From contig JAXDNJ010000059.1 of NCBI GenBank assembly GCA_034669505.1, positions 81,365-145,364 on the forward strand: DNA of 64,000 nucleotides, in the 5' to 3' direction. This document shows, one piece after another, positions 18,203-27,637 of the stretch; position 1 is the first letter of the stretch, and the number at the start of each line of letters is the position of its first letter. The notes beneath the pieces were generated by a model. That model made no database searches and was not told the DNA's origin. It saw only the letters and a list, made by a program, of their open reading frames with translations. Made by a program: the position numbers and the translations under genes. This DNA comes from JAFASC01 sp034669505. Its GTDB lineage: Bacteria > Pseudomonadota > Alphaproteobacteria > Rhizobiales > Beijerinckiaceae.

Positions 18203-18925
18203 TCAGGAAGCCGCGGCGCCGTCCGAGTCGAGATAAATGCGCACTCTTGCAAACACGGCACGGAACATGTCCGCGGTCAGCACCCCCGTATTCGTGTTGT
18301 AGCGCGAGCAGTGATAGCTGTCGAAAAGCGCAAGCCGCACGCCGGGACGCGCGACGACATGTTCGCGTCCATGCGCGAAGGGGAAGTGCTTCAGCGGTCC
18401 GCTCAGCGCTCGAACGACGCTGTCATGCGCGATCCGCCCGAGCGCGAGAATGGCGCGTAAACGGGGCAGCGTATCGATCGTGCGCACCAGAAACTGCCGG
18501 CACGTGGCGACTTCCGATGGCTCCGGCTTGTTTGCCGGCGGGACGCAACGCACCGCGTTGCTGATGATCGCCTCCCGCATTGAGAGCGAGTCATCGGGAC
18601 GGGCGTCGTATCGTCCGATCGCAAAGCCGAACTCGAGCAGGGTCGCGTAGAGAAGATCGCCGGCGTAATCGCCGGTGAAGGGACGTCCGGTGCGGTTCGC
18701 CCCTTTAAGGCCTGGCGCCAGCCCGACGATCAGCAGCCGCGCCGCGGCATCGCCGAAGGAAGGCACCGGCGCATTGTACCACTCCGGATGCAGGCTCCGC
18801 GCCGCTTCGCGGAACGCGAGTAGGCGCGGGCAGAGCGGACAGTCGCGCGAGGGCTCCGGCGGCAGCGCTTCAGACGAGCAGTCTCGGCCGCCGCCCGAGG
18901 CTGCGCTAGCCGCGGTCGCGATCAG
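18203..18925 (-). CDS. Uracil-DNA glycosylase, family 4/5-like iron-sulfur type, with non-canonical start
   Basis: Removes uracil from DNA. Core motifs are LLIVGLAPGLKGANRTGRPF, NAVRCVPPANKPEP, ILALGRIAHDSVVRAL and DSYHCSRYNTNTG. The family begins with a Cys pair that helps hold a 4Fe-4S cluster; here the pattern DCPLCPRLLAFREAARSLHP lies at about 18764-18840, upstream of the first ATG, GTG or TTG (GTG 18766). The frame stays open to a stop near 18932. The only near-cognate candidate upstream is CTG 18925, which overlaps the stop of the preceding NYN gene (CTGA). I therefore extend the gene to 18925; with that start it has 240 residues. Confidence 0.8.
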   Translation of the reverse strand: MIATAASAASGGGRDCSSEALPPEPSRDCPLCPRLLAFREAARSLHPEWYNAPVPSFGDAAARLLIVGLAPGLKGANRTGRPFTGDYAGDLLYATLLEFGFAIGRYDARPDDSLSMREAIISNAVRCVPPANKPEPSEVATCRQFLVRTIDTLPRLRAILALGRIAHDSVVRALSGPLKHFPFAHGREHVVARPGVRLALFDSYHCSRYNTNTGVLTADMFRAVFARVRIYLDSDGAAAS

Positions 18926-19539
18926 TGCTCGACATCTTCAGTCTGCGGCGTTGCGTGAGTAAGCGGGCGGCGCTGCTCGCGTTCCTGATAACGCTGCATG
19001 CGCTCGGCGCGTTCGCCGGGGTCGCGGCCGATTTTCGCGATCAGGTGAACGAGATCGACGAACTCGTCCGCCTGTCGGCGCAATTCGTCGGCGACCATGG
19101 GCGGCTGCGTGGTGATCGTCGAGACGACGGACACGCGCACCCCTTTGCGCTGCAGCGCTTCGACGAGCGAGCGGAAGTCGCCGTCGCCTGAGAACAGGAC
19201 GATCTCATCGAGGTGCTCGGCCATTTCCATGGCGTCGACCGCGAGTTCTATGTCCATGTTTCCCTTGACCTTGCGGCGTCCCATCGAGTCGACGAACTCC
19301 TTCGTCGGCTTGGTCACGACAGCGTAGCCGTTGTAGTCGAGCCAATCGATGAGGGGACGGATCGAGGAATATTCCTGTTCCTCGACAAGCGCCGTGTAAT
19401 AGAAGGCGCGGATGAGCTTGCCTTTGCTCTGAAATTCGCGGAGTAGGCGCTTGTAGTCGATGTCGAAGCCTAATGACTTGGCTGTGGCATAAAGATTCGC
19501 GCCGTCAATAAACAACGCGATACGATCCTGTTCAGGCAT
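18922..19539 (-). CDS. NYN domain protein (LabA/DUF88 family)
   Basis: A 205-residue protein of the PIN-like NYN nuclease fold. Acidic metal-site motifs are visible: IDGANLY at residues 11-17, NMDIELAVDAM near 97-107, and LFSGDGDF near 119-126. Such proteins are predicted RNA-processing nucleases. The C-terminal 40 residues are charged and probably disordered. ATG 19539, preceded by GAGAGA, is preferred to the 19566 start. Its TGA overlaps the proposed CTG start of the glycosylase, suggesting an operon. Confidence 0.9.
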   Translation of the reverse strand: MPEQDRIALFIDGANLYATAKSLGFDIDYKRLLREFQSKGKLIRAFYYTALVEEQEYSSIRPLIDWLDYNGYAVVTKPTKEFVDSMGRRKVKGNMDIELAVDAMEMAEHLDEIVLFSGDGDFRSLVEALQRKGVRVSVVSTITTQPPMVADELRRQADEFVDLVHLIAKIGRDPGERAERMQRYQEREQRRPLTHATPQTEDVEH

Positions 19540-19778
19540 GTCTCTCTCGTAGCCGGGTTTGATCAATCAGGAGCGGCAAGGGAAATACCGAAAACCCGCC
19601 AAGGCGGCATACCCCTGATACCTATCTGCGGCTGAAGCCGATGGGAAGCGCGCTCTGACGAAGCGCGCAAGATGCAAATAGGATTGTATGTCTGCTCAGC
19701 TTCGTCAAGAGCACAACCAGATGAGCGGGCAAGAACGTAAGTTTTGCCGGATTAATATTCGTTCATGAAGGCGCGGTG

Positions 19779-19806
19779 CTTGCGTTCCAGACAAGTTCTG
19801 TATACC
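19779..19806 (+). promoter_or_regulatory. Possible rpoZ promoter
   Basis: CTTGCG at 19779-19784 and TATACC at 19801-19806 are spaced by 16 bases and lie about 45 bases before the rpoZ ATG. They resemble the alphaproteobacterial sigma-70 pattern only loosely. The 19540-19848 gap between the divergent NYN and rpoZ genes holds no other gene that I can see. Confidence 0.3.
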
Positions 19807-19848
19807 TAGCGGCCCTATTCCCAAACCTGCCGGATTGCGAGGCGACGT

Positions 19849-20241
19849 ATGGCACGCGTCACAGTAGAAGACTGCATCGATAAGGTCGAAAACCGCTTTG
19901 ATTTGGTGCTCTTGGCGAGCCACCGGGCGCGCATGATTTCGTCCGGTCAGCAGATCACGGTCGATCGCGACAACGACAAGAACCCCGTGGTCGCGTTGCG
20001 CGAAATCGCCGACTCGATGCTGAAGCCCGAAGATCTCAAGGAGGAGTTCATCCACTCGCTCCAGAAGCATGTCGAGGTGGATGAGCCCGAAGCGGAGGTC
20101 GTGCCGAGCCTCGCCTCGATCGATCCGCTTGCCAGCGATGCGCAGGGCGAAGTGCAGTTCGATCGTATGACGGAAGAGGATTTGCTGCGAGGCCTTGAAG
20201 GCCTGGTGCCCCCGGCGGCAACGGAAGACGACGCCGAATAG
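19849..20241 (+). CDS. rpoZ: DNA-directed RNA polymerase omega subunit
   Basis: The small subunit that helps assemble RNA polymerase and forms part of the ppGpp site. The 130-residue protein opens MARVTVEDCIDKVENRFDLV and continues LASHRARMISSG, the conserved helical core; the C-terminal 60 residues are acidic and variable, as in other alphaproteobacteria. It is followed at 110 bp by rsh, whose product makes ppGpp, a conserved neighbour pair. Confidence 0.97.
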   Translation: MARVTVEDCIDKVENRFDLVLLASHRARMISSGQQITVDRDNDKNPVVALREIADSMLKPEDLKEEFIHSLQKHVEVDEPEAEVVPSLASIDPLASDAQGEVQFDRMTEEDLLRGLEGLVPPAATEDDAE

Positions 20242-20351
20242 CATTTTCAGAACTTATCTGCGGCAGCCGCTTCCTCCGGCTGCGCTCTTGCTTCAAAGAC
20301 GACTGGAGCCGATATTTCCCGGGGTGATACGGCCCCGGGGGTATGTGCTAC

Positions 20352-22556
20352 ATGATGCGGCAGTACGAACTTGTCGAGCGGGTACGTAAGTACAATCCCG
20401 CCGCCGACGAGGAGCTGCTCAATCGCGCTTATGTCTATGCGATGCGCGCGCATGGAGCGCAGAAGCGTGCCTCTGGCGATCCATATCTCACCCATCCCCT
20501 CGAAGTCGCCGCTATTCTGACCGACCTGCGGCTTGATGACGCGACGATCGTCGCAGCCGTCCTCCACGACACGATCGAAGACACGGGCTCCACCCGCGAG
20601 GAGATCGATCAGACCTTCGGGCCGGAGATCGGCCGTCTCGTGGAGGGTCTGACTAAGATCAAGAAGCTCGATCTCGTCTCGAAGCGTGCCGAGCAGGCGG
20701 AAAATTTCCGCAAGCTTCTTCTCGCGATTGCTGATGACGTCCGCGTGCTGCTGGTGAAGCTGGCCGATCGGCTGCATAATATGCGCACGCTGCAATTCAT
20801 GCCGGCGGACAAGCGCGCGCGCGTCGCCGAGGAGACGCTCGATATTTATGCGCCACTCGCCGGCCGCATGGGCATGCAGCGCCTGCGCGATGAACTCGAA
20901 GATCTCGCCTTCCGGCATTTGCGTCCCGATGCGCACGCAATGATCGACTCCCGGCTGAAAACTTTGCGCGAGCGCAACGGCCATCTGATACGCACGATCG
21001 AGAAGGAGCTCTCCGATGCATTGTCAGCACGCGGCATCGAGGCGAAGGTGGTTGGGCGCGAGAAGCAACCCTATTCGATCTGGCGAAAGATGGAGCGCAA
21101 GTCGCTCGCCTTCGAACAATTGTCCGACATTTTCGGCTTTCGCATCGTCGTAAAAACGCTAGAGGATTGTTATCGCGTACTTGGTGTGGTTCACACGAAA
21201 TGGCCGATGGTGCCAGGACGCTTCAAAGATTACATCTCGATCCCGAAGCAGAACGATTATCGCTCCATTCATACGACGATTGTCGGTCCCGGCAGGCAGC
21301 GAGTCGAGCTGCAAGTCTCCACGGCCGAGATGAACGACATCGCGCGCTTCGGTATCGCTGCGCACGCGCTCTACAAGGACGGGCGCGTCACCGATCCCGA
21401 GACGCTGGCGGCAGAGAGCAGCGCTTACAAGTGGCTGCAGCAGACGCTCGCGCATCTTGCCGAAGGCGACAGCCCGGAAGAGTTTCTCGAGCACACAAAG
21501 CTCGAACTCTTCCATGACCAGGTCTTCTGTTTCACGCCCAAAGGGCGGCTCATTGCATTGCCACGCGGCGCGACGCCGGTCGATTTCGCCTATGCCGTGC
21601 ACACCGATGTCGGAAACACGGCGGTCGGCGCCAAAATCAACGGCTCGATCGCGCCGCTTCTGTCGGAATTGCAGAACGGCGACGAGGTTGAAATTGTGCG
21701 CGCTGACGGGCAGGTGCCGCCGCCCGCTTGGGAATCGCTTGTCGTGACCGGCAAAGCGCGCGCTGCCATTCGGCGCGCAACGCGCGGTGCGGTGCGCGCG
21801 CAATATGCCGGCCTCGGACGGCAGATTGTGGTGCGCGCTTTCGAGCGTGCCGGGAAGCCATATTCCGATGACAGGCTGAAAGGTGTTCTGCCGCGGCTCG
21901 CACGCGCATCAGTCGATGATGTGCTCGCCGCCGTTGGGCGCGGCGAAATGTTTTCCGGCGACGTCGTCAAGGCCGTCCATCCGGAGTTCAAGGAAGAGCG
22001 CAAAGCCGCGCGCCAACAGGAGAAGGCGGAAGCAGGCTGGTTCGGCATGAAGAGCCTTTCAAGTTTGCGGTTCAAAGTGCCGGGCAATCGCGAGGCAGTG
22101 GACAGCCCACTTCCGATCCGCGGGCTGCGCGGCGATCTGCCGGTGCGTTTTGCGCCGAATGGGGGTGCTGTCCCGGGCGACCGCATCGTCGGCATCCTGA
22201 CGCCGGGCGAAGGTATCACGATCTATCCCATCCAATCGCCGGCGCTGACCGCCTTTGACGATCAGCCGGAGCGCTGGCTCGATGTGCGCTGGGACCTCGA
22301 CGACGGGAGGCGCGAGCTCTTTCCAGCGCAGCTCGTCGTGACCGCGATCAACGAGCCGGGAACGCTGGGCACTGTCGCGAGCGTTATCGGCGAGCAGGGC
22401 GCCAACATCGACAAGCTTACCTTTGTCGAGCGTTCGCCGGATTTTCGTGAGCTGGTGATCGATCTTGAAGTATTCGATCTGAAGCAGCTGAACGCCATCA
22501 TTTCCTCTCTGCGGAGCAAAGAGGTGGTCAATAAGGTCGAGCGGGTGAACGGATGA
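20352..22556 (+). CDS. rsh: Bifunctional (p)ppGpp synthetase/hydrolase (RelA/SpoT homologue)
   Basis: The single long Rsh enzyme of alphaproteobacteria, 734 residues, controlling the stringent response. The N-terminal HD hydrolase domain holds H72-D73 in LHDTIEDTG, the synthetase domain contains GREKQPYSIWRKM and GRFKDYISIPKQNDYRSIHT, a TGS domain starts near residue 390 (VFCFTPKGRLIALPRGATP), and an ACT domain closes the protein (INEPGTLGTVASVIGEQGAN). MMRQYELVERV is the usual N-terminus, so ATG 20352 is chosen over 20343. The stop overlaps pdxJ by ATGA. Confidence 0.97.
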   Translation: MMRQYELVERVRKYNPAADEELLNRAYVYAMRAHGAQKRASGDPYLTHPLEVAAILTDLRLDDATIVAAVLHDTIEDTGSTREEIDQTFGPEIGRLVEGLTKIKKLDLVSKRAEQAENFRKLLLAIADDVRVLLVKLADRLHNMRTLQFMPADKRARVAEETLDIYAPLAGRMGMQRLRDELEDLAFRHLRPDAHAMIDSRLKTLRERNGHLIRTIEKELSDALSARGIEAKVVGREKQPYSIWRKMERKSLAFEQLSDIFGFRIVVKTLEDCYRVLGVVHTKWPMVPGRFKDYISIPKQNDYRSIHTTIVGPGRQRVELQVSTAEMNDIARFGIAAHALYKDGRVTDPETLAAESSAYKWLQQTLAHLAEGDSPEEFLEHTKLELFHDQVFCFTPKGRLIALPRGATPVDFAYAVHTDVGNTAVGAKINGSIAPLLSELQNGDEVEIVRADGQVPPPAWESLVVTGKARAAIRRATRGAVRAQYAGLGRQIVVRAFERAGKPYSDDRLKGVLPRLARASVDDVLAAVGRGEMFSGDVVKAVHPEFKEERKAARQQEKAEAGWFGMKSLSSLRFKVPGNREAVDSPLPIRGLRGDLPVRFAPNGGAVPGDRIVGILTPGEGITIYPIQSPALTAFDDQPERWLDVRWDLDDGRRELFPAQLVVTAINEPGTLGTVASVIGEQGANIDKLTFVERSPDFRELVIDLEVFDLKQLNAIISSLRSKEVVNKVERVNG

Positions 22557-23305
22557 CAGCGCCGCCTCTCCGTCTTGGCGTCAATATCGACCACGTCGCC
22601 ACCGTGCGCAACGCGCGCGGCGGCGCGTTGCCCGATCCGGTGCACGCGGCGCTGATCGCGATCGAAGCGGGTGCCGAGGGAATCACCGCGCATTTGCGTG
22701 AAGACCGCCGCCATATTCGCGACGCCGACATGGCGCGGCTGAAACAGGAGATCACTAAGCCACTCAATTTCGAAATGGCGGCAACGGACGAGATGGCGGC
22801 GATCGCGCTGGCGACTCGCCCGCATGCCGTCTGCCTGGTGCCGGAGAAACGCAGCGAACGCACGACGGAAGGTGGCCTCGATGTCGCCGGGGGGCACAAC
22901 TATCTTAAGCCGCTCACAACCGAATTGGGCAGAGCCGGAATACGCGTTTCCTTGTTTATCGAGCCATCGCGCACCGCTGTCGATGCAGCGGAATCGATCG
23001 GCGCACCGGTCATCGAATTTCACACAGGCGCGTGGTGCGACGCTCATGTCCACGGCGAGATCGAACGCGCAGAGCATGAATTCGAGCGCATCGTCATGGC
23101 CTCTGCTTATGCGAGTAAGCTTAGATTCGAATGCCATGCCGGCCATGGGCTCGATTACGAAACCGCGCGGCGCATCGCGGCGCTACCGGAAATAGTCGAA
23201 CTCAACATCGGCCATTTTCTAATCGGCGAGGCGATCTTCGTCGGCCTTCCCGCCGCGATTCGCGAAATGCGCCGTGCCATGGATGAGGGCAGGGCGGTCG
23301 CATGA
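22553..23305 (+). CDS. pdxJ: Pyridoxine 5'-phosphate synthase
   Basis: Condenses 1-deoxyxylulose 5-phosphate with 3-amino-2-oxopropyl phosphate to make pyridoxine 5'-phosphate. The 250-residue TIM barrel has LGVNIDHVATVRNARGG, ITAHLREDRRHI, CLVPEKRSERTTEGG and ELNIGHFLIGEA, all family signatures. It overlaps rsh upstream (ATGA) and acpS downstream (ATGA), so translation of the three is probably coupled. Confidence 0.98.
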   Translation: MTAPPLRLGVNIDHVATVRNARGGALPDPVHAALIAIEAGAEGITAHLREDRRHIRDADMARLKQEITKPLNFEMAATDEMAAIALATRPHAVCLVPEKRSERTTEGGLDVAGGHNYLKPLTTELGRAGIRVSLFIEPSRTAVDAAESIGAPVIEFHTGAWCDAHVHGEIERAEHEFERIVMASAYASKLRFECHAGHGLDYETARRIAALPEIVELNIGHFLIGEAIFVGLPAAIREMRRAMDEGRAVA

Positions 23306-23703
23306 TCATCGGCTTCGGTATCGATCTTTGCGACATCCGCCGTATCGAGGAATCGCTTGCGCGTTATGGCGAGCGATTCACGCATCGCTGCTTTACCGAG
23401 ATCGAGCGGGTCAAATCGGACGGACGGGCGCAGCGCGCCGCCTCCTATGCCAAACGCTTCGCTGCAAAGGAGGCCTGCGCCAAGGCGCTCGGAACCGGCA
23501 TCCATTCCGGCATTTTCTGGCGCGACATGGGCGTCGTGAATCTCGCCTCGGGCAAGCCGACCCTGGCGCTTTCGGGCGGCGCGGCCGAGCGGCTGAAGGC
23601 GCTTACCCCAGCCGGCCACGAAGCTGCCGTCCACGTGACGCTGACCGACGAGTTCCCCTTGGCTCAGGCGCAGGTCATCATTGAAGCGATTCCGCGGCGC
23701 TGA
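23302..23703 (+). CDS. acpS: Holo-[acyl-carrier-protein] synthase
   Basis: Transfers 4'-phosphopantetheine from CoA to apo-ACP. D8 in GFGIDLCDI and E57 in RFAAKEACAKALG are the metal-binding residues of the family. The 133-residue length is typical. ATG 23302 overlaps the pdxJ stop. The 97 bases to lepB contain no evident terminator. Confidence 0.97.
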   Translation: MIIGFGIDLCDIRRIEESLARYGERFTHRCFTEIERVKSDGRAQRAASYAKRFAAKEACAKALGTGIHSGIFWRDMGVVNLASGKPTLALSGGAAERLKALTPAGHEAAVHVTLTDEFPLAQAQVIIEAIPRR

Positions 23704-23800
23704 GCTTCGCCCTATTTACAACCCACCCCACCCCTATATACCCGCGATCCGGCAGTGCCCGGCTCGCCGCCGAGACCCGCGCCGCGATCGAGAGCAGTAG

Positions 23801-24595
23801 ATGACCGAGCCAGTGGGGGTGCGCCCCAAGAACTTGAGCCAAGCCAAGAAAAAGGAAGAAGGCGGCTTCGGCGAGACCGTGAAGGTGATCGTTCAGGCGC
23901 TGCTTATTGCGCTCGTCGTGCGGACGCTCCTGTTCCAGCCCTTCAACATTCCTTCTGGCTCGATGATCCCGACGCTGCTCATCGGCGACTATCTCTTTGT
24001 TTCGAAATACTCCTATGGCTATTCCAAGCACTCGATTCCGTTCAGTCCCGACCTTTTCCCAGGCCGGATTCTCGCCTCGCCACCAAAGCGCGGCGACGTC
24101 GTCGTCTTCAAGCTGCCACGCGACAACTCAACGGATTATATCAAACGGGTGATCGGGCTGCCTGGCGACCGCATCCAGATGATCGAGGGGCGCCTCTACA
24201 TCAATGGCCAGATCGTGCCGCGCGATCCCATTGCAAAGGTCAAGACCGAAGACCTCTATGGCCGCGATGTCGATGTGCCGACTTACAAGGAAACCTTGCC
24301 TGGCGGCGTCACGCATACGATCATCGAAATCCAGGGCGACACCGGCTTCAACGACAACACCAATGTCTTCGAAGTACCGGCGAACAATTACTTCATGATG
24401 GGCGACAATCGCGACAACTCGACCGATTCCCGCGTCGCGCCCGAGCAGGGCGGCGTCGGCTATGTGCCATTCGAAAACCTGATCGGGCGGGCCGAGATCA
24501 CCTTCTTCTCCGTCGAGAAAGGCGAGCCCGCCTGGGCCTTCTGGAAATGGCCCTGGACGGTGCGTTGGAGCCGGATGTTCCAGCCGGTACGCTAG
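23801..24595 (+). CDS. lepB: Signal peptidase I
   Basis: Cleaves Sec and Tat signal peptides on the periplasmic face. One N-terminal membrane helix (about residues 27-45) precedes the catalytic Ser54 in PSGSMIPTLLIGDYL and the general-base Lys115 in DYIKRVIGLPGD. The conserved box GDNRDNSTDSR follows near residue 205. The 264 residues are usual for this order. It sits between acpS and rnc in the conserved order. Confidence 0.97.
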   Translation: MTEPVGVRPKNLSQAKKKEEGGFGETVKVIVQALLIALVVRTLLFQPFNIPSGSMIPTLLIGDYLFVSKYSYGYSKHSIPFSPDLFPGRILASPPKRGDVVVFKLPRDNSTDYIKRVIGLPGDRIQMIEGRLYINGQIVPRDPIAKVKTEDLYGRDVDVPTYKETLPGGVTHTIIEIQGDTGFNDNTNVFEVPANNYFMMGDNRDNSTDSRVAPEQGGVGYVPFENLIGRAEITFFSVEKGEPAWAFWKWPWTVRWSRMFQPVR

Positions 24596-24603
24596 GAGTT
24601 CCG

Positions 24604-25311
24604 ATGCCTAAGGTGGTCGCGGCCGACCGTCGGGACCTCGAAACCTCAGTAGGCTATCGCTTCCGCGACGCTGCGCTTCTCAAGGAAGCGCTGACGCATG
24701 CGACGGCGGCCGAGGCGAAAAGTCGCGCCAATTATCAGCGCCTCGAATTCTTGGGCGATCGGGTTCTCGGGCTCGCCGTTGCGGAAATGTTGTTCGAGGC
24801 GTTTCCGGCGGCCAAGGAGGGCGAGCTGTCGAAACGCTTGTCAGACCTCGTGCGGCGCGAAACCTGCGCCGAAGTCGCGCGCGAGTGGGGGCTTGCGGGC
24901 TATATCCGCCTTGGCGCGGGCGAGGCGGCGTCGGGCGGCAGAGAAAGGGCGCCCATTCTGGCCGACGCGTGCGAGGCACTGATCGGCGCGGTATTTGTCG
25001 ACGGCGGTTTTGCTGCCGCTCGGGAGCTTGTTCGCGGCGCATTCGAGGATCGTATGCGGGCGCGGCCTCGGCCTTCTCTCGACCCGAAAACAGCCTTGCA
25101 GGAATGGGCGCAAGCGCGTGGCCTGCCGACGCCGGTTTATCGCACGCAGGAGCGTTCGGGCCCAGACCACGCCCCGCGCTTCACGATCAGCGTCGAGGTG
25201 GACGGGTTCGAAGCGAGCGCGGCAGACGCGGGTTCGAAACGCGCGGCCGAGCAGGGCGCCGCCGAGGCCTTCCTGGTGCGCGAAGGCGTGCTGTCGGATG
25301 CGGCGCCATGA
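24604..25311 (+). CDS. rnc: Ribonuclease III
   Basis: Cuts double-stranded RNA in rRNA processing and RNA decay. In the 235-residue protein from ATG 24604 the catalytic acidic residues are E48 and D52 in RLEFLGDRVLGL, with D120 and E123 in DACEALIGAVFVDGG. A double-stranded-RNA-binding domain follows from about residue 160 (DPKTALQEWAQARGLP). The long open frame upstream to 23755 is a shadow of lepB. The stop overlaps the era start. Confidence 0.96.
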   Translation: MPKVVAADRRDLETSVGYRFRDAALLKEALTHATAAEAKSRANYQRLEFLGDRVLGLAVAEMLFEAFPAAKEGELSKRLSDLVRRETCAEVAREWGLAGYIRLGAGEAASGGRERAPILADACEALIGAVFVDGGFAAARELVRGAFEDRMRARPRPSLDPKTALQEWAQARGLPTPVYRTQERSGPDHAPRFTISVEVDGFEASAADAGSKRAAEQGAAEAFLVREGVLSDAAP

Positions 25312-26219
25312 GCGAATCCGAGACAAATACCCGCTGCGGCTTCGTCGCGCTTATCGGCGCGCCGAATGCCGGCAAGTCGACGCTTCTCAATGCGCTGGTC
25401 GGCAGCAAGGTGTCGATCGTCTCGCGCAAGGTACAGACGACACGTGCGCTGGTACGTGGCATCGCCATCGAGGCGACGGCGCAGATCATCTTCGTCGACA
25501 CACCCGGCATTTTCGTGCCGCGACGGCGTCTCGATCAGGCGATGGTCGCCTCGGCCTGGGGTGGCGCCGGCGACGCCGATATACTCGCGCTGCTCGTCGA
25601 CGCGCGGAACGGGGTTGATGAGGAGGTTGAGGCGATCCTTTCCGGCTTGGCGAAGATCAAAGCGCCGGCGGTGCTCGTCCTCAACAAAATCGACACCGTG
25701 GCGCGCTCGACACTGTTGAAACTGACGGCTGATCTCAACACGCGCTTTGGTTTCCGCGAGACATTCATGATCTCGGCCCTGACGGGGGACGGCGTTCCGC
25801 AGCTGAAAGCGCAACTCGCCGCGATGATGACCGAGGGACCGTGGCTCTATCCGGAAGATCAGGTTTCGGATGCGCCGCTGCGCCTGCTCGCGGCGGAGAT
25901 CACGCGCGAGAAACTGTTCGAGCGCCTGCACGACGAATTGCCGTACCAGTCAACCGTCGAGACCGATTCCTGGAAGGAACTGCCGGACGGCTCGGCACGA
26001 ATCGAACAGACTATTTATGTTGCGCGCGATGGGCAGAAGAAGATTGTCCTCGGCGAGGGCGGACGCACCATCAAGGCAATCGGCCAGGCGGCGCGCGTGG
26101 AGATCGCGAAAGCCGCAGAGCAGAAGGTGCATCTCTTCCTGTTCGTCAAAGTGCGCGCCAATTGGATCGACGATCCCGAGCGCTATCGCGAGATGGGGCT
26201 CGAGTTCCCAGGCATGTGA
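25308..26219 (+). CDS. era: GTPase Era
   Basis: An essential GTPase that assists 16S rRNA maturation and 30S assembly. The 303-residue protein has G1 GAPNAGKS at 18-25, G3 DTPG at 64-67 and G4 NKID at 126-129. The C-terminal KH RNA-binding domain contains VLGEGGRTIKAIGQAAR. The ATG at 25308 overlaps the rnc stop, which fixes the start within a longer open frame. recO follows after 21 bp. Confidence 0.97.
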   Translation: MSESETNTRCGFVALIGAPNAGKSTLLNALVGSKVSIVSRKVQTTRALVRGIAIEATAQIIFVDTPGIFVPRRRLDQAMVASAWGGAGDADILALLVDARNGVDEEVEAILSGLAKIKAPAVLVLNKIDTVARSTLLKLTADLNTRFGFRETFMISALTGDGVPQLKAQLAAMMTEGPWLYPEDQVSDAPLRLLAAEITREKLFERLHDELPYQSTVETDSWKELPDGSARIEQTIYVARDGQKKIVLGEGGRTIKAIGQAARVEIAKAAEQKVHLFLFVKVRANWIDDPERYREMGLEFPGM

Positions 26220-26240
26220 CAAGAAGCATATGAGAGCGCC

Positions 26241-26993
26241 ATGGATTGGCAGGATCGCGGTCTTATCATCGGCGTCCGGAAGCACGGCGAAACCAGCGTC
26301 ATCCTCGAGGTTTTGACACAGGCGCATGGCCGTCACATGGGATTGGTGCGTGGCGGCCGTTCGCGGACGATGCAGCCGATCCTGCAGGCTGGCAATTCCG
26401 TAGATCTTACATGGCGCGCGCGGCTCGAAGAGCATCTCGGCACGTTTAATGTCGAGGGCGAGCGGCTCCGGGCGGCGCATCTCATGCGGAGCGCGCTCAG
26501 CCTGCACGGGCTGCATCATCTCGCCGGATTGCTGCGCCTTCTGCCGGAGCGCGATCCGCATCCAAATCTCTGGCATTTTGCCGAGATTTTGATGGATCGG
26601 CTCGACAATGCTGCGGTCGCCCCGGTGCTGATGCTGCGGTTCGAGCTCGCCTTGCTTGCCGAGCTCGGCTTCGGACTGGATCTCGGCGAATGCGTGTTGA
26701 GCGGCGCCACTGAGGACCTCGTCTATGTCTCGCCGAAATCAGGCCGCGCAGTGGGGCGGATCGCCGGCGAGCCGTGGCGCGACCGGCTTCTGCCGTTGCC
26801 CAGTTTTCTCTTAGTTGAGGAACACGAGGCCGGCACCGAGCAAGTCTCCGAAGCCTTCCGCCTTCTTGAGCATTTTCTGACCCGTGACGTTCTTGCGCCG
26901 CGCGGATTGGCGATCAGCGCGTCGCGCAGCGCATTTCAGGCGGAAGCCGAGAACGGTCTCAGGAAAAGCGCAGTCGCGACAGCATCGACCTGA
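26241..26993 (+). CDS. recO: DNA repair protein RecO
   Basis: Works with RecR to load RecA on SSB-coated DNA. The N-terminal OB fold is recognisable (WQDRGLIIGVRKHGETSVIL, then HGRHMGLVRGG), followed by the helical C-terminal domain. The 250-residue length and its place after era are as in related genomes. Its last 35 bases overlap the convergent gene at 26959. Confidence 0.94.
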   Translation: MDWQDRGLIIGVRKHGETSVILEVLTQAHGRHMGLVRGGRSRTMQPILQAGNSVDLTWRARLEEHLGTFNVEGERLRAAHLMRSALSLHGLHHLAGLLRLLPERDPHPNLWHFAEILMDRLDNAAVAPVLMLRFELALLAELGFGLDLGECVLSGATEDLVYVSPKSGRAVGRIAGEPWRDRLLPLPSFLLVEEHEAGTEQVSEAFRLLEHFLTRDVLAPRGLAISASRSAFQAEAENGLRKSAVATAST

Positions 26994-27528
26994 TCGTAAG
27001 ATCGAGGCGCGCGCCATCGCTACGCGGTCCGGCGATACCCAGTCCGCAAATGCTGTCGCCCACACGGGTCGCGGCGGTCAGCACGTAGCGGCCATTGTTC
27101 AGGATCGAGCTGCGCTCATGAAATTCGCGGCCTTCGACCGCGAGAACGGAGGAGTCGGACGTAAGAGCTTCGCGTCCCGAACGAATCGTGGGTCGTTCGC
27201 CTGCCAAATCCATCAATTCGCGCGCGGCCCCTTCGTGCGAGCCTGCAGCCGCAACGCAGCTGACGGTCGCGGTCACGCCGGGGATGCAGCCCTTGGCATT
27301 GCAACGCAGCGAGTACAGCGCGCCGTCGCTACGCGGCGCAGGCACTTTCGACCAGCCGGCGGGGAGGTCGATCTGCACGGCAGTAGCCGTCAGGTCGGCG
27401 ATCTCGGCGGTCTGTTCCGCAACTGCGCTCGTGCCGCTGTTGGCGTATCCGACTGTCTCCACCGCAAGGAGACCAGCCATGGCGGCTAATCCTGCAACAC
27501 CACCAATGCTGAAAAGCTTCGAGGACAT
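26959..27528 (-). CDS. Hypothetical exported protein
   Basis: A 189-residue protein with a hydrophobic N-terminal segment (residues 7-30) that is either a signal peptide or an anchor. The rest is a soluble domain with cysteine pairs, including RCNAKGCIPG. No family is recognised. It converges with recO and its 3' end overlaps recO by 35 bases. Confidence 0.65.
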   Translation of the reverse strand: MSSKLFSIGGVAGLAAMAGLLAVETVGYANSGTSAVAEQTAEIADLTATAVQIDLPAGWSKVPAPRSDGALYSLRCNAKGCIPGVTATVSCVAAAGSHEGAARELMDLAGERPTIRSGREALTSDSSVLAVEGREFHERSSILNNGRYVLTAATRVGDSICGLGIAGPRSDGARLDLTIRSMLSRLRFS

Positions 27529-27637
27529 TCCGAATCCGTGATTTAAGTGTGCAACTTTGTGGCACGGAAATGCGCTCGAAACAGGGTAACGAGGTACTAC
27601 GCGGCGCTATGCCGCACTGCAGCACATTATAGCTAAG

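Noticed and set aside
23755..24603. Upstream extension of the rnc frame
   Set aside because: It covers lepB in another frame; RNase III begins at ATG 24604 with the normal length.
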